Shown in pieces: positions 51,416-60,946 of a stretch of DNA of 64,000 nucleotides. Location: assembly GCA_036794995.1 (NCBI GenBank), contig DAIRFP010000001.1, positions 66,735 to 130,734 of the forward strand. Reading direction: 5' to 3'. The notes under the pieces were generated by a model. It saw nothing but the letters and a program-made list of their open reading frames with translations, made no database searches and was not told the DNA's origin. Both the position numbers and the translations under genes were made by a program. Within the stretch, counting starts at the first letter, position 1. Every line of letters starts with the position of its first letter. This DNA is from DAIRFP01 sp036794995 (GTDB lineage Bacteria > Desulfobacterota > Binatia > UBA9968).

Positions 51416-51703
51416 GTGGTTTACCAAGCAAAAGTTCCATTAACGGTCCTGGCCGCATTACTGCTAGTCTTGGTATTGGTGGGTATTTTGCTGAGTCTTG
51501 GCAATCAATCGCTTCGGGTAGAAGTGAGCGAACGCCAACAGTTCATCGCGCAAAGCATGCAATTGGAGGGGCTGCATCGGGAGATCATCACGACTTTGGC
51601 TACCGCCGCCTTGAAAACCAACGACGAGAAGCTCAAAGGTTTGCTCGCAGCACAGGGGATCAGCTTCGGCGCGGAGTCTGGACCGGTGGCGAAGCCCAAA
51701 TAA
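51416..51703 (+). CDS. small membrane protein, unknown
   Basis: 95 residues starting at GTG 51416 with GGAGGG 3 nt upstream. One N-terminal membrane helix (VLAALLLVLVLVGILLSL), then a helical, Gln/Glu/Leu-rich segment and a short tail. It looks like a bitopic protein with a cytoplasmic or periplasmic coiled arm. The next gene, of similar design, follows 6 nt later; the two probably act together. Confidence 0.6.
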   Translation: MVYQAKVPLTVLAALLLVLVLVGILLSLGNQSLRVEVSERQQFIAQSMQLEGLHREIITTLATAALKTNDEKLKGLLAAQGISFGAESGPVAKPK

Positions 51704-51709
51704 CCTCGC

Positions 51710-52063
51710 ATGGAAAACGAACTGCCAAGTATTGAGGAGACCCGAGAGCCACCGGACGTGCTCGCGCCCGTTGAAAGACGGGGTTCCGCTCTGCCCCTGA
51801 TATTGACCGTGGTGGCCCTCGTAGTCTGGTTCGCTTTTCAAACCTTTCAGATGTTTGTTGAGCGCAATAGCCTGAGTGAGTTAAAAACCAATCTTGAGGC
51901 GGCGATGCAAGAAGCTCAGAAGATGCAGATCCAGTTGCAAACGCTCATAAAGCAAACCGTTGAACTCGCCAACCAGGGCAACGCGGCCGCCAAGACAGCG
52001 GTTTTGGAGCTCGAGAAGCGGGGAATTCCCATCAAAGGTCCAGCCCCTCAGCCTGCCAAGTAG
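51710..52063 (+). CDS. small membrane protein with coiled coil, unknown
   Basis: 117 residues: acidic, proline-rich N-terminus, one membrane helix (ALPLILTVVALVVWFAFQTFQMF), a coiled coil of about 50 residues (LSELKTNLEAAMQEAQKMQIQLQTLIKQTVELANQG) and a Pro-rich end. Similar architecture to the preceding protein; heterodimerisation through the coiled coils is a reasonable guess. No family recognised. lhr starts 88 nt downstream. Confidence 0.6.
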   Translation: MENELPSIEETREPPDVLAPVERRGSALPLILTVVALVVWFAFQTFQMFVERNSLSELKTNLEAAMQEAQKMQIQLQTLIKQTVELANQGNAAAKTAVLELEKRGIPIKGPAPQPAK

Positions 52064-52150
52064 AGTTATCCCGGCTCAACGGCCCGGATGTGTTGACCCG
52101 CGGCAAATTTGGTTTTAGGTTTATGTTTTCCGCTGCTTGGAGAAACCTGA

Positions 52151-55100
52151 GTGGACGTGCAATTCCATCCTTTGATTCAGCGCTGGTTTAACGATCGGTT
52201 CGAAAGGCCCACACCTTCCCAAGAAAAGGGCTGGGAGTCGATTGCGGCCGGCCGGTCAACCCTGATAGCGGCACCCACAGGATCCGGCAAGACGTTGGCC
52301 GCCTTTCTATGGTCCATTGATCGCTTAATTCAGCGATCGTTGCGCGGCGAACTCGACGACACGACAAGCGTTGTCTATGTCTCTCCTTTGAAGGCCCTGG
52401 GCAACGACATTGCGAAAAACCTGCAAACCCCTTTAACGGAAATCTATCGGCTCGCCGATTCTGAAGGGATTCTTCTTCCCGGTATCAGAGTCGCCGTGCG
52501 TTCCGGCGATACCCCGGCGAACGAGCGGCAGTCGATGGTGCGAACGCCGCCGCATATTCTCATTACCACCCCCGAATCGCTTTATATTCTGCTCACGGCA
52601 GAACGCAGCCGGCGCTTTCTAAAGAGCGCAGAGACGGTGATCGTCGATGAAATCCACGCGGTGGCTCAGGACAAACGCGGGGCCCATCTGGCGCTTTCTC
52701 TGGAACGGCTGGAGGCGCTGGCCGAGCGGCCGTTGCAGCGCATCGGTCTGAGCGCCACGCAGAAGCCCATCGAGGAAGTGGCGCGACTCTTGGTCGGCAG
52801 CGAACACGTCTTGCCCGACGGCAAGCCGGACTGCCAGATCGTCGATGTGGGTCACAAGCGCGAATTGGATTTGCGGGTCGAGCTTCCCGACCAGGAACTC
52901 GGCGCCATCGCCACGCATGAGATGTGGGCCGAGGTCTATGAAAAGATAATTTCCCAGGTGAAGGCGCACCGGACTACCCTTGTGTTTGTCAACACCCGGC
53001 GTTTCGTCGAGCGTGTGGCCTACCAGCTCAGCGAGCGACTGGGCGAAGACAAAGTCGGCGCCCACCACGGCAGCCTGTCGCGGAAAACCCGCTTGCAGGT
53101 CGAAGAAAAGCTCAAGTCCGGAGAGCTTCCAGTGGTTGTGGCAACGGCCTCTCTGGAGCTGGGCATCGACATCGGCCATGTCGATCTGGTGTGTCACATC
53201 GGTGCGCCGCGCACGATCAACGTTTTGCTCCAGCGGGTGGGTCGATCGGGCCACTGGCTTGGCGCCATTCCCAAAGGAATCTTTTATCCATTGACGCGCG
53301 ATGATCTGGTGCAGAGCGTGGCCGGAATTCGCGCAGTGAAGGAAGGGGAGCTGGACCGTCTGACGATTCCGGAAAAGCCGTTTGATATTCTCGCCCAACA
53401 GATGGTGGCGACGGTGGCCAGTTTGGCAGCCGGCGGCAAAAACCAGCAGCATGATGAGCTCGGTTCCGGAATGATGGAGGAGACACTCTGGGAGCTCGCC
53501 CGGCGGGCGTATCCCTACCGAAACCTAACCAAAGTTGAATTCGAGCAGCTTTTGGAGATGTTATCAGAAGGGCTATCGACGCGAAGAGGCCGGCGCGGCG
53601 CCTATATTCATCGCGACCGGATTAACGGCGTTGTCCGCGCTCGCCGCGGCGCGCGGTTGACCGCGATCACCAATGGGGGCGCTATCCCGGACACCGCTGA
53701 TTACGACGTTATTCAGTTTCCTGATGAGACGTTGGTGGGCAAAGTAAATGAGGATTTTGCCATCGAGAGCCTCGCCGGGGATATTTTCCTCCTAGGCAAT
53801 CGGTCGTGGAGGATTCGGCGGGTCGGCTCCGGCAAGGTTTGGGTCGAGGATGCTCAGGGGTTGCCGCCGAGCATCCCGTTTTGGCTCGGCGAGGCGCCGG
53901 CGCGCACACGGGAACTTTCTGCGGCGGTCTCCGAGCTTCGGCGTGAACTAGACGAGCGACTTGCCGATCCCGGTGAGGCGCAACGCTGGCTTACCGCAGC
54001 AACCGGTATTACGGCTATCGTCGCCGAGCAGATTGTCAACTACATCAGAGAAACCAGAGCGGTTCTCGGATGCGTTCCGACACAAACGCAGATCGTGGCG
54101 GAGCGCTTTTTCGACGAGGCGGGAGGCATGCAGCTGGTCATTCACTCTCCCTGGGGCAACGGCATCAACCGTGCGTGGGGCTTGGCCTTGAGAAAACGCT
54201 TTTGCGTCAATTTCGACCGTGAATTGCAGGCCGCGGCCACCGACGATGGCATCGTGATTTCGCTGGTGGAGCAGCATTCCTTTCCCACGGCCGACGTTTT
54301 CTCCATGCTGCGGCCGGCGATCGTGGAGCGCGAGTTGACCCAGGCGGTGCTTGCGTCGCCTTTTTTCACCAATCGCTGGCGCTGGAATGCCACGCGAGCC
54401 CTGGCGGTGGCGCGCCACAGTGGTGGAAAGAAAGTTCCGGTAGCTTTGCAGCGCATGCGTGCCGAAGATTTGTTGGGCGCCGTATTTCCCGAACAGGTCA
54501 TGTGCCAGGACAATCAAGTGGGACCCGTGGAAATCCCCGATCATCCACTGGTCAACGAGACTTTGCGCGATTGCCTCTATGAAGCGATGGATTTAGCAGG
54601 CTTGCAGGAGATTATCGAAAAGATCGGCCGGGAAGAGATCCACACCGTCGCCATCGACACCCCGGCGCCTTCGGCAATGGCTCATGAAATTCTCAATGCC
54701 AATCCTTATGCTTTCCTCGACGACGCGCCACTCGAAGAGAGGCGTGCCCGGGCTGTGTCACTGCGGCGTGTGGATCCGCGGATGGATGGCGAATTGGGAC
54801 GTTTGGATGCAGCGGCTATCAAAGAAGTGTGCGATCAAGCTTGGCCTGACGTGCGCGACGCTGATGAGCTCCATGACTTCATGCTAAGTGTCGGCTTATT
54901 GCCTGTGGGAGAACAGGAAGAGTGGACTGATTGGGCGCGCCAGCTGATCGATAGCGGGAGAGCGACGCGGTTAAGCTGGGCCACAGATCTCAACGGCGAA
55001 ACACAAGAGGCCTACGTGGCCGCCGAACGTCTCGCGCTGGTGCGGTTGGTGCTGCCCACGGCTGTGGCCCATCCGGAGCTCCATTTGCCGGAGGAACTGA

Positions 55101-56509
55101 TGGCATTCCCGGCTGCAGAAGAAGAAGCAGTTCGGAGAATCATTCACGGCTGGATCGAGGCCGTAGGACCGACAACGGCCAGCCAATTGTCGCGCCGACT
55201 AGGCATCTCGGTGTCGAAGATCGAAACCGCATTGCTGGCGTTGGAGTCCGATGGTGTTGTTCTGCGGGGAGAATTCACCGGTGCGCGGGGAGATGAAGTC
55301 GAATGGTGCGATCGAGTGCTCTTGTCCCGGATTCATCGCTTGACCCTGGGACGAATGCGAAAGGAGATCGAACCCGTCTCGGCCACAGATTTCATGAAAT
55401 TCCTTCTGGCCTGGCAGCATGTAGCGCTCAGAACCCAGTTGCACGGTCGTGACGGGGTTTTGGAGGTCATCCGCCAGTTGCAGGGGTTGGAGCTGCCGGC
55501 GCCGGCCTGGGAGCAACACGTGTTATCCGCCCGGATTAAGGACTACGAACCGGCGCATCTGGAAGAGCTTTGCCTTGCCGGTGTGATTACCTGGGGTCGA
55601 TTGCGATTGAACGATGATCCTCAGCAAACTCAAGACGCAAATCGACCTACCCAGCAGCGAAGACGCAGATTGCTGGTGCCGACGCGAACCGCGCCAATCG
55701 CGTTTTTACTGCGCGATGAGTTGGAGTTTTTTCTCGACGGCGCGGTTCCGGCGTGGCAAGATGCGCTCCGTCTATCGCCAGCGGCCCGGGAGGTGGGGCA
55801 GCTTTTGGCGCAACGCGGGGCGTCCTTTCTGGCAGATATCGCGCGCGGCACGGGGCTATTGAAAGTCAAAGCGGAAGAGGCTTTGTGGCAGCTCGTGGCG
55901 CACGGTTTTGCTACCGGCGATGGGATCGCCGGGCTCCGAATTCTGTTAACGCCGGACAATAAACGAAAGGGCCGGCGCGGGCGCCTGCGCATCATCAGCG
56001 GCGGCCGGACGGTGGAACGAATGATGCCGGTGGGACGCTGGTCCCTGTGGCGCGAGCATCCAAACGTGGTACCCGTCGAAACTGAAAGAGTGATCGAGCA
56101 TCGGGCATGGCAGCTTTTGCGCCGCTATGGAGTAATGTTTCGGGACTTGCTTGCGCGTGAATCCTACGCGCCGTCGTGGCGAAGTCTGCTCGCTGTTTAC
56201 CGGCGGCTGGAAGCCCGGGGCGAGATTCGCGGCGGTCGTTTTGTCAATGGTTTCGTGGGGGAGCAATTCGCGTTGCCCGCGGCGGTTGAAAGGTTGCGCG
56301 CAGAGCGCCGTGCCAAAGAGTCAGACGAGCCGGTGGTAATCTCGAGCGCCGACCCCTTGAATCTCGTCGGCATCCTGACGCCGGGTGGCCGGATTTCGCC
56401 CTACTCCAATCAGGTCATCGCGTACGAGAACGGTACCCACGTCGACGTCGGGCCGCTCGGCGCGGTGCTGAGCCGGCGGCAATCTCGGGGCGTGCAGACC
56501 GCGCCATAG
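52151..56509 (+). CDS. lhr: large helicase-related protein Lhr (DEAD/DEAH box, full length)
   Basis: 1452 residues, the long bacterial form. Walker A APTGSGKT at 41-48, DEIH at about 165-168, SAT at about 199, RecA2 with LQRVGRSGHWLG at about 360; then the winged helix and beta-barrel of the Lhr core and a long C-terminal domain with repeated winged helices (DUF-type). It is a 3'-5' DNA helicase acting on RNA:DNA hybrids and involved in DNA repair in mycobacteria. GTG 52151 is the start, with GGAG about 9 nt upstream. No truncation seen. In many genomes lhr lies near nei/metallophosphatase genes; that is not the case here. Confidence 0.95.
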   Translation: MDVQFHPLIQRWFNDRFERPTPSQEKGWESIAAGRSTLIAAPTGSGKTLAAFLWSIDRLIQRSLRGELDDTTSVVYVSPLKALGNDIAKNLQTPLTEIYRLADSEGILLPGIRVAVRSGDTPANERQSMVRTPPHILITTPESLYILLTAERSRRFLKSAETVIVDEIHAVAQDKRGAHLALSLERLEALAERPLQRIGLSATQKPIEEVARLLVGSEHVLPDGKPDCQIVDVGHKRELDLRVELPDQELGAIATHEMWAEVYEKIISQVKAHRTTLVFVNTRRFVERVAYQLSERLGEDKVGAHHGSLSRKTRLQVEEKLKSGELPVVVATASLELGIDIGHVDLVCHIGAPRTINVLLQRVGRSGHWLGAIPKGIFYPLTRDDLVQSVAGIRAVKEGELDRLTIPEKPFDILAQQMVATVASLAAGGKNQQHDELGSGMMEETLWELARRAYPYRNLTKVEFEQLLEMLSEGLSTRRGRRGAYIHRDRINGVVRARRGARLTAITNGGAIPDTADYDVIQFPDETLVGKVNEDFAIESLAGDIFLLGNRSWRIRRVGSGKVWVEDAQGLPPSIPFWLGEAPARTRELSAAVSELRRELDERLADPGEAQRWLTAATGITAIVAEQIVNYIRETRAVLGCVPTQTQIVAERFFDEAGGMQLVIHSPWGNGINRAWGLALRKRFCVNFDRELQAAATDDGIVISLVEQHSFPTADVFSMLRPAIVERELTQAVLASPFFTNRWRWNATRALAVARHSGGKKVPVALQRMRAEDLLGAVFPEQVMCQDNQVGPVEIPDHPLVNETLRDCLYEAMDLAGLQEIIEKIGREEIHTVAIDTPAPSAMAHEILNANPYAFLDDAPLEERRARAVSLRRVDPRMDGELGRLDAAAIKEVCDQAWPDVRDADELHDFMLSVGLLPVGEQEEWTDWARQLIDSGRATRLSWATDLNGETQEAYVAAERLALVRLVLPTAVAHPELHLPEELMAFPAAEEEAVRRIIHGWIEAVGPTTASQLSRRLGISVSKIETALLALESDGVVLRGEFTGARGDEVEWCDRVLLSRIHRLTLGRMRKEIEPVSATDFMKFLLAWQHVALRTQLHGRDGVLEVIRQLQGLELPAPAWEQHVLSARIKDYEPAHLEELCLAGVITWGRLRLNDDPQQTQDANRPTQQRRRRLLVPTRTAPIAFLLRDELEFFLDGAVPAWQDALRLSPAAREVGQLLAQRGASFLADIARGTGLLKVKAEEALWQLVAHGFATGDGIAGLRILLTPDNKRKGRRGRLRIISGGRTVERMMPVGRWSLWREHPNVVPVETERVIEHRAWQLLRRYGVMFRDLLARESYAPSWRSLLAVYRRLEARGEIRGGRFVNGFVGEQFALPAAVERLRAERRAKESDEPVVISSADPLNLVGILTPGGRISPYSNQVIAYENGTHVDVGPLGAVLSRRQSRGVQTAP

Positions 56510-56635
56510 GTAAGCCCTTTGGGTATGATAGAACAGCGGAGGACTGGAATCTTTCCCCTTTCATTACTATTCTGTTCTTCCATTACTACCAAGGAGATTC
56601 AATCGTAACCGACGGTCAGGCAACAGGGAGTTATT

Positions 56636-57427
56636 ATGGAAATTTGCTTTCTCGGAACGGGGGCGCCCTATCCGGATCCGTTGCGCGGCAGTTCGGCGAT
56701 CCTGGTGGACGTCGGATCCGCCAGGATCCTGCTCGATTGCGGCCGAGCTTGCGTGCAGCAGATGGCGCGGTTGCATATCGAACCCAGCAACATCACCCAC
56801 TGTTTTCTGACCCACGGCCACTACGACCACGTGGCGGATTACGCTTTGCTGGTCTTGACGTCTTGGCGCTTCGGGCGCACTCACACGTTGCAGGTCTATG
56901 GCCCGCCCGGTACGAAGGCAATGTCCGATGCCTTGTTCCAAGAAGCTTACAAGATCGATATTGCCGCGCGAAAAAATCTTAGAAAGTCGGATGCCGAGGC
57001 GGATATCAATATCAACGTGACGGAAATGCGCGACGGAGCCATGGCCGAAGGAGAGGGATGGCGGGTTCGTGCCATCGAGGTGGTTCACTGGCCGATTCCA
57101 TTGTCATTGGGTTTTCTTATTGAGGGCGACGGTAAGCGGGTGTTTTTCACCGGTGACACGGCTCCGTGCGATGCGGTCAGGAATGGCGCCGCCGGTGTCG
57201 ACGTTTTGATTCACGAAGCGATGTATTTTCCGCCGGACTCCGGCCATTATCGTAGCCACAGTCACCCCGCCCACGTGGGGGAGGTGGCGCGTCAAGCCGG
57301 TGCCAGTCAGCTGGTCCTGACTCACCTCCAGCCCGATACGAAGAAGGAACGTTTGCTCAACGATGCCGGTGCGGAGTTTACCCGACCCATGGTCATGGCG
57401 ACGGACCAGATGCGTCTCGTTGTCTAG
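56636..57427 (+). CDS. MBL-fold metallohydrolase (RNase Z/arylsulfatase-like)
   Basis: 263 residues. LGTGAPYPDPLRGSSAILVD start, metal motif THGHYDH (H60, H62, D64, H65), a later FTGDTAP aspartate, HEAMYF, and LTHLQP histidine, all as in the RNase Z-type subgroup. The HxHxDH motif is intact. RNA processing or small-molecule hydrolysis cannot be told apart; the lack of an RNase Z exosite arm argues for a small-molecule or sulfatase role. Stop TAG is part of the start of a repeat. Confidence 0.85.
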   Translation: MEICFLGTGAPYPDPLRGSSAILVDVGSARILLDCGRACVQQMARLHIEPSNITHCFLTHGHYDHVADYALLVLTSWRFGRTHTLQVYGPPGTKAMSDALFQEAYKIDIAARKNLRKSDAEADININVTEMRDGAMAEGEGWRVRAIEVVHWPIPLSLGFLIEGDGKRVFFTGDTAPCDAVRNGAAGVDVLIHEAMYFPPDSGHYRSHSHPAHVGEVARQAGASQLVLTHLQPDTKKERLLNDAGAEFTRPMVMATDQMRLVV

Positions 57428-57541
57428 CAGGCTGCTGCAATCCTTCGACGGTGCTCAGGATGAACGGTTAAGGAATGGTTTGATGTCTGCTATTCCGAGC
57501 ATGGTGAGCCCGTCGAACCATAACTCGCCGCGCTGCGGCGT
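57427..57541. repeat. REP/MITE-like intergenic repeat (element A)
   Basis: Begins with GCAGGCTGCTG (57427-57437), the same end as element B at 63846. Contains an inverted repeat TTCGACGGTGCTCA (57444-57457) versus TGAGCCCGTCGAA (57505-57517), one base apart from perfect, and a short CGCCGC-GCT-GCGGCG palindrome at its end. Sequence type CCTTCGAC...CTCAGGATGAACGG is a repeat seen in many soil-bacterial genomes. No coding content. Confidence 0.65.
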
Positions 57542-57654
57542 AGGACGGAGTAGTGGAATGATGGAGTACTGGTGGATGCGTTTAAAACGCGCCACTCCGA
57601 CACTCCATTCGGGCGAGCGGGCTAATTTGCAAACTCTTAGTTGAGAGGTGACTC

Positions 57655-59904
57655 ATGGCCGAGATTCGAAGCGTGGGCATTCCCAGCCCCCGGGTAGAAG
57701 GAGAGGAGAAAGTTGGGGGCACGGCGTTATACGCCGTGGATGTCGTGCTGCCGGACACTCTTTGGGTGAAGGTGCTCCGCAGTCCCATCGCCCATGGGAA
57801 GATTAGACGGATCGATCTCACGGAGGCGCAAACCGTGCCGGGAGTGAAGACTGTTCTTACGGGTCAGGACATTACCGGCGTGAGGATCGGCAAGAAAGTT
57901 ATAGATATGCCGCTGCTGGCGGACGGCGTCGTCCGGTACATCGGCGAAAAGGTGGCAGCCGTCGCGGCCGAAACCGAAGAAGCGGCGGAGCGGGCAGTGG
58001 ATTTGATCGATGTGGAATACGAAGAGCTTCCGCTGGTAGCTGATCCGCTGGAAGCGATCCAAGACTCAGCGCCGGTGCTTCATCCCGACGTGGCGGAGTA
58101 CAAAGGGCTGCTCCACAAGATCGAAGTCCCGAGCAATGTGTTCGTTCACCTGAAGTGGAACAAAGGCGACGTCGAGGAGGGATTTCGACAGTCCGACGTG
58201 GTTGTCGAAAATACCTTCCAGGTGCCGGCGGTTCATCAGGCCTATATCGAGCCCCATTCCTGTGTAGTAAGAGTCAAGCCCGACGGCGGCGCGGAGGTCT
58301 GGGCTTCCACCAAGAGCCCGTTCGCCATGCGCGAGCAAGTGGGCAGCGCGCTGCAAATTCCCCCATCAAATATTATCGTTCATCCGTGTTATGTCGGGGG
58401 TGATTTCGGCGGCAAGGGAGATGCCAACGAAGTAGCCCTTTGTTATGTGCTGTCAAGGAACACCGGCCGGCCGGTGAAGTTTCTGGTTGACTATACCGAG
58501 GAGCTGATCGCGGGCAATCCACGTCACGGCGCAACCATCCGGATCAAGACCGGGGTGAAGAAAAATGGCCTGCTGATCGCTCAGCAGATGGAGTATATTT
58601 TTGACAGCGGAGCCTATGGAGCCTACCGACCCCAGGGATTCCTGGTGGGCGCCCACGAAGCCTCCGGACCCTATCGCATTCCCAACACCCATATCGAAGA
58701 GAAGTACGTGTACACCAATAAGTTTCCTTGCGGCTACATGCGCGCGCCGGGCCACCCTCAAGGTTCCTTTGCGAGCGAAAGCCAGGCGAATATCGTGGCC
58801 AAGAAATTGGGCATCGATCCGGCGGAATACCGGCGCATGAATTTTATGCAGGACGGCGATCATTTTCCCGTGGGCGAAAGCATCGCTCACGTCAAAGCGG
58901 CGGAGACATTAAAGACAGCCTTGGAAGAGTCGGGGTACCATGCGGCCAAGGCAAAGAACGTGGGGCGTGGTTGCGCAGTAGGCAATTGGGTTTCCAAGGG
59001 CGGCGAATCCTACTGCTTTGTCAAAATCGATGAGAACGGCGAAGTGACACTCTCTACGGCCGTTATGGATACCGGCCCGGGGGCTTACACGATCATGCGC
59101 CAGATCGTCGGCGAAGAGATCCAGGTGCCTCTCGATTCAATCAAAGTCGAGATCTTGGATACCACCAAGGTGCTGAAGGACACGGGGGTACGCGGGAGCA
59201 GCAGCACCCGAGTCCACGGCGGGTCAGCCTATGAGGCGGGCAAGAACGCACGCCAGGAAATTGTCCGCGCCGCCGCGCAGGCAATGAATGCGTCGCCGGA
59301 CGAATTGATATTGTATGACGGTGGCGTGACCCATAGCCGCGCCGAACGGCGCATGAGTTTCGCTGAGATCGCCCGTGCCAAAGGCGGCCCCATCGTGGCG
59401 GAAGGACACTACGTCAATATGAAGGAGGGCCCCGAGACCTCGACGGTGACGCAAGTGGCGGAGGTGGCGGTGGATGAGGAAACCGGGGAGGTTCGGGTAC
59501 GGCGGATTACGACCTCGCACAACACGGGAAGGATCCTAAATCCGCTAACCCACCAGGGGCAGATCGACGGCGCAGTGGTGATGGGGATGGGTTACGGCAT
59601 CATGGAACAAATCATGACAGATGACGGAGGCAAGGTCCTGAATGCCAATCTCGGTGACTATAAGATCCCTAATATTAAGGATATCCCCCAGCTAAAAACC
59701 GCGATCTTCCAATCCGATACCGGCAGCGGCCCGTATAACAGTATGAGCATCGGGGAGACGGCTATCATTCCGACCGCCGCGGCGATCGCCAACGCCGTAG
59801 AAGACGCCATCGGGGCGCGCATCATGTCGCTGCCCATCACGGCGGAAAAAGTTCTGGCGGCCATCAAAAAGCGCCGGATCGGAATCCCCCACGACGTCGA
59901 ATAA
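57655..59904 (+). CDS. xanthine dehydrogenase/aldehyde oxidase family, molybdopterin-binding large subunit
   Basis: 749 residues. Moco motifs: VGGDFGGKGD, the YMRAPGHPQGSF loop, the GPGAYT region, RGSSSTRVHGGS, and the catalytic glutamate in SIGETAIIP. The N-terminal ald_Xan_dh_C-type domain (GGTALYAVDVVLPDTLWVKVLRS) is complete. Such subunits work with a FAD subunit and a 2[2Fe-2S] subunit; neither is encoded beside it. Substrate unknown (N-heterocycle or aldehyde). GAGAGGTGA precedes the ATG. Preceded by element A. Confidence 0.92.
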   Translation: MAEIRSVGIPSPRVEGEEKVGGTALYAVDVVLPDTLWVKVLRSPIAHGKIRRIDLTEAQTVPGVKTVLTGQDITGVRIGKKVIDMPLLADGVVRYIGEKVAAVAAETEEAAERAVDLIDVEYEELPLVADPLEAIQDSAPVLHPDVAEYKGLLHKIEVPSNVFVHLKWNKGDVEEGFRQSDVVVENTFQVPAVHQAYIEPHSCVVRVKPDGGAEVWASTKSPFAMREQVGSALQIPPSNIIVHPCYVGGDFGGKGDANEVALCYVLSRNTGRPVKFLVDYTEELIAGNPRHGATIRIKTGVKKNGLLIAQQMEYIFDSGAYGAYRPQGFLVGAHEASGPYRIPNTHIEEKYVYTNKFPCGYMRAPGHPQGSFASESQANIVAKKLGIDPAEYRRMNFMQDGDHFPVGESIAHVKAAETLKTALEESGYHAAKAKNVGRGCAVGNWVSKGGESYCFVKIDENGEVTLSTAVMDTGPGAYTIMRQIVGEEIQVPLDSIKVEILDTTKVLKDTGVRGSSSTRVHGGSAYEAGKNARQEIVRAAAQAMNASPDELILYDGGVTHSRAERRMSFAEIARAKGGPIVAEGHYVNMKEGPETSTVTQVAEVAVDEETGEVRVRRITTSHNTGRILNPLTHQGQIDGAVVMGMGYGIMEQIMTDDGGKVLNANLGDYKIPNIKDIPQLKTAIFQSDTGSGPYNSMSIGETAIIPTAAAIANAVEDAIGARIMSLPITAEKVLAAIKKRRIGIPHDVE

Positions 59905-59949
59905 ATGCCGTGGCGCGGGTGCCCGGTATGATCGAGTCGGGACGCGGCT

Positions 59950-60306
59950 ATGGCGTTTGAGCCTTTAAATCGTCTGATTCGCGCGACGAGTCTTTCTTTA
60001 ATTGGCCTGCGCGAGGCCTATCGTTCAGAACCGGCCTTTCGAATCGAACTGCTCGTATTGCTTCTGGTTATTCCTGTCGCGTGGCTCTCAACCAAGGTCA
60101 ACGTGGAACGCGCTTTGCTCATTGGCAGTTGGATGTTGGTTGTGGTGGTCGAGATGATTAACTCGGCTATTGAAACAGTGGTCGATCGTATCGGCAAGGA
60201 GCACCACGAGCTTTCGAGAAAAGCCAAAGACCTGGGTTCCGCAGCGGTTTTCTGCTCGATTGTGCTCTCCGCGACTGTTTGGCTGCTGGTCCTGTTTCCC
60301 GGCTAG
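59950..60306 (+). CDS. dgkA: diacylglycerol kinase DgkA
   Basis: 118 residues, three membrane helices; EMINSAIETVVDRIGKEHHELSRKAKDLGSAAVF is the family signature with catalytic glutamate and the KDxxSAA motif. It recycles diacylglycerol at the inner membrane. Followed 24 nt later by mlaC; both act on envelope lipids. Confidence 0.95.
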   Translation: MAFEPLNRLIRATSLSLIGLREAYRSEPAFRIELLVLLLVIPVAWLSTKVNVERALLIGSWMLVVVVEMINSAIETVVDRIGKEHHELSRKAKDLGSAAVFCSIVLSATVWLLVLFPG

Positions 60307-60330
60307 CCCGTCTCAAAAAGGATAACTCTG

Positions 60331-60924
60331 ATGCGCAGAAAGATACGCACCGGCATTCTAATTTTATTATTATGTCTCAGCTCGGCTCGTTTGGCGCCCG
60401 CAGGAGAGCCGCTGGAGTTCGTGCGCACGGCCATCGAGAAAGCAGTTCAGGTTCTGAAGGACTCTAAACACCAGCCCCAGGATAAAAAGAATGAACGTAT
60501 CGATCGCCTGCGGGAGGTGCTCAATCCGATCTTTGATTACGATGAAATGGCCAAGCGCGCTCTCGGTTCGCACTGGCGGCGGAGGACGCCCGCCGAGCAG
60601 GAAGAGTTTGTCAAACTGTTCCGGGATTTCCTCGAAAGAGTCTATTCAGATAAAATCGATCTTTACGGCGGCGAAAAAGTGTTGTTTGGCCGTGAGATTA
60701 TGGATGGAGACTTCGCGCAGGTTGACTCCACGCTCATTCGGCCCAAGGGTGAGGAGATCGCCGTGATTTATAAGTTGCGGCGAGCGAATGGTAAATGGAA
60801 GGTCTACGATGCGGTGGTGGAAAATATCAGCATCGTCAACAACTATCGCTCGCAGTTCGATCGCGTCATCTCGAGTTCGTCCTACGAGGAGCTGGTGAAG
60901 CGGTTGCAGGAAAAGGCGGGGTAG
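60331..60924 (+). CDS. mlaC: periplasmic phospholipid-binding protein MlaC/Ttg2D
   Basis: 197 residues. Signal peptide (about 1-24, ending PAG-E), then FDYDEMAKRALGSHWRRRTPAEQEEFVKLFRDFLERVYSDKI, the MlaC fold core, and IVNNYRSQFDRVI. It shuttles phospholipids between outer and inner membranes with MlaA and MlaFEDB; none of those genes is here. Marks the organism as having an outer membrane. Confidence 0.93.
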   Translation: MRRKIRTGILILLLCLSSARLAPAGEPLEFVRTAIEKAVQVLKDSKHQPQDKKNERIDRLREVLNPIFDYDEMAKRALGSHWRRRTPAEQEEFVKLFRDFLERVYSDKIDLYGGEKVLFGREIMDGDFAQVDSTLIRPKGEEIAVIYKLRRANGKWKVYDAVVENISIVNNYRSQFDRVISSSSYEELVKRLQEKAG

Positions 60925-60946
60925 GGCGTAGCGATGGGCTCGCCCG

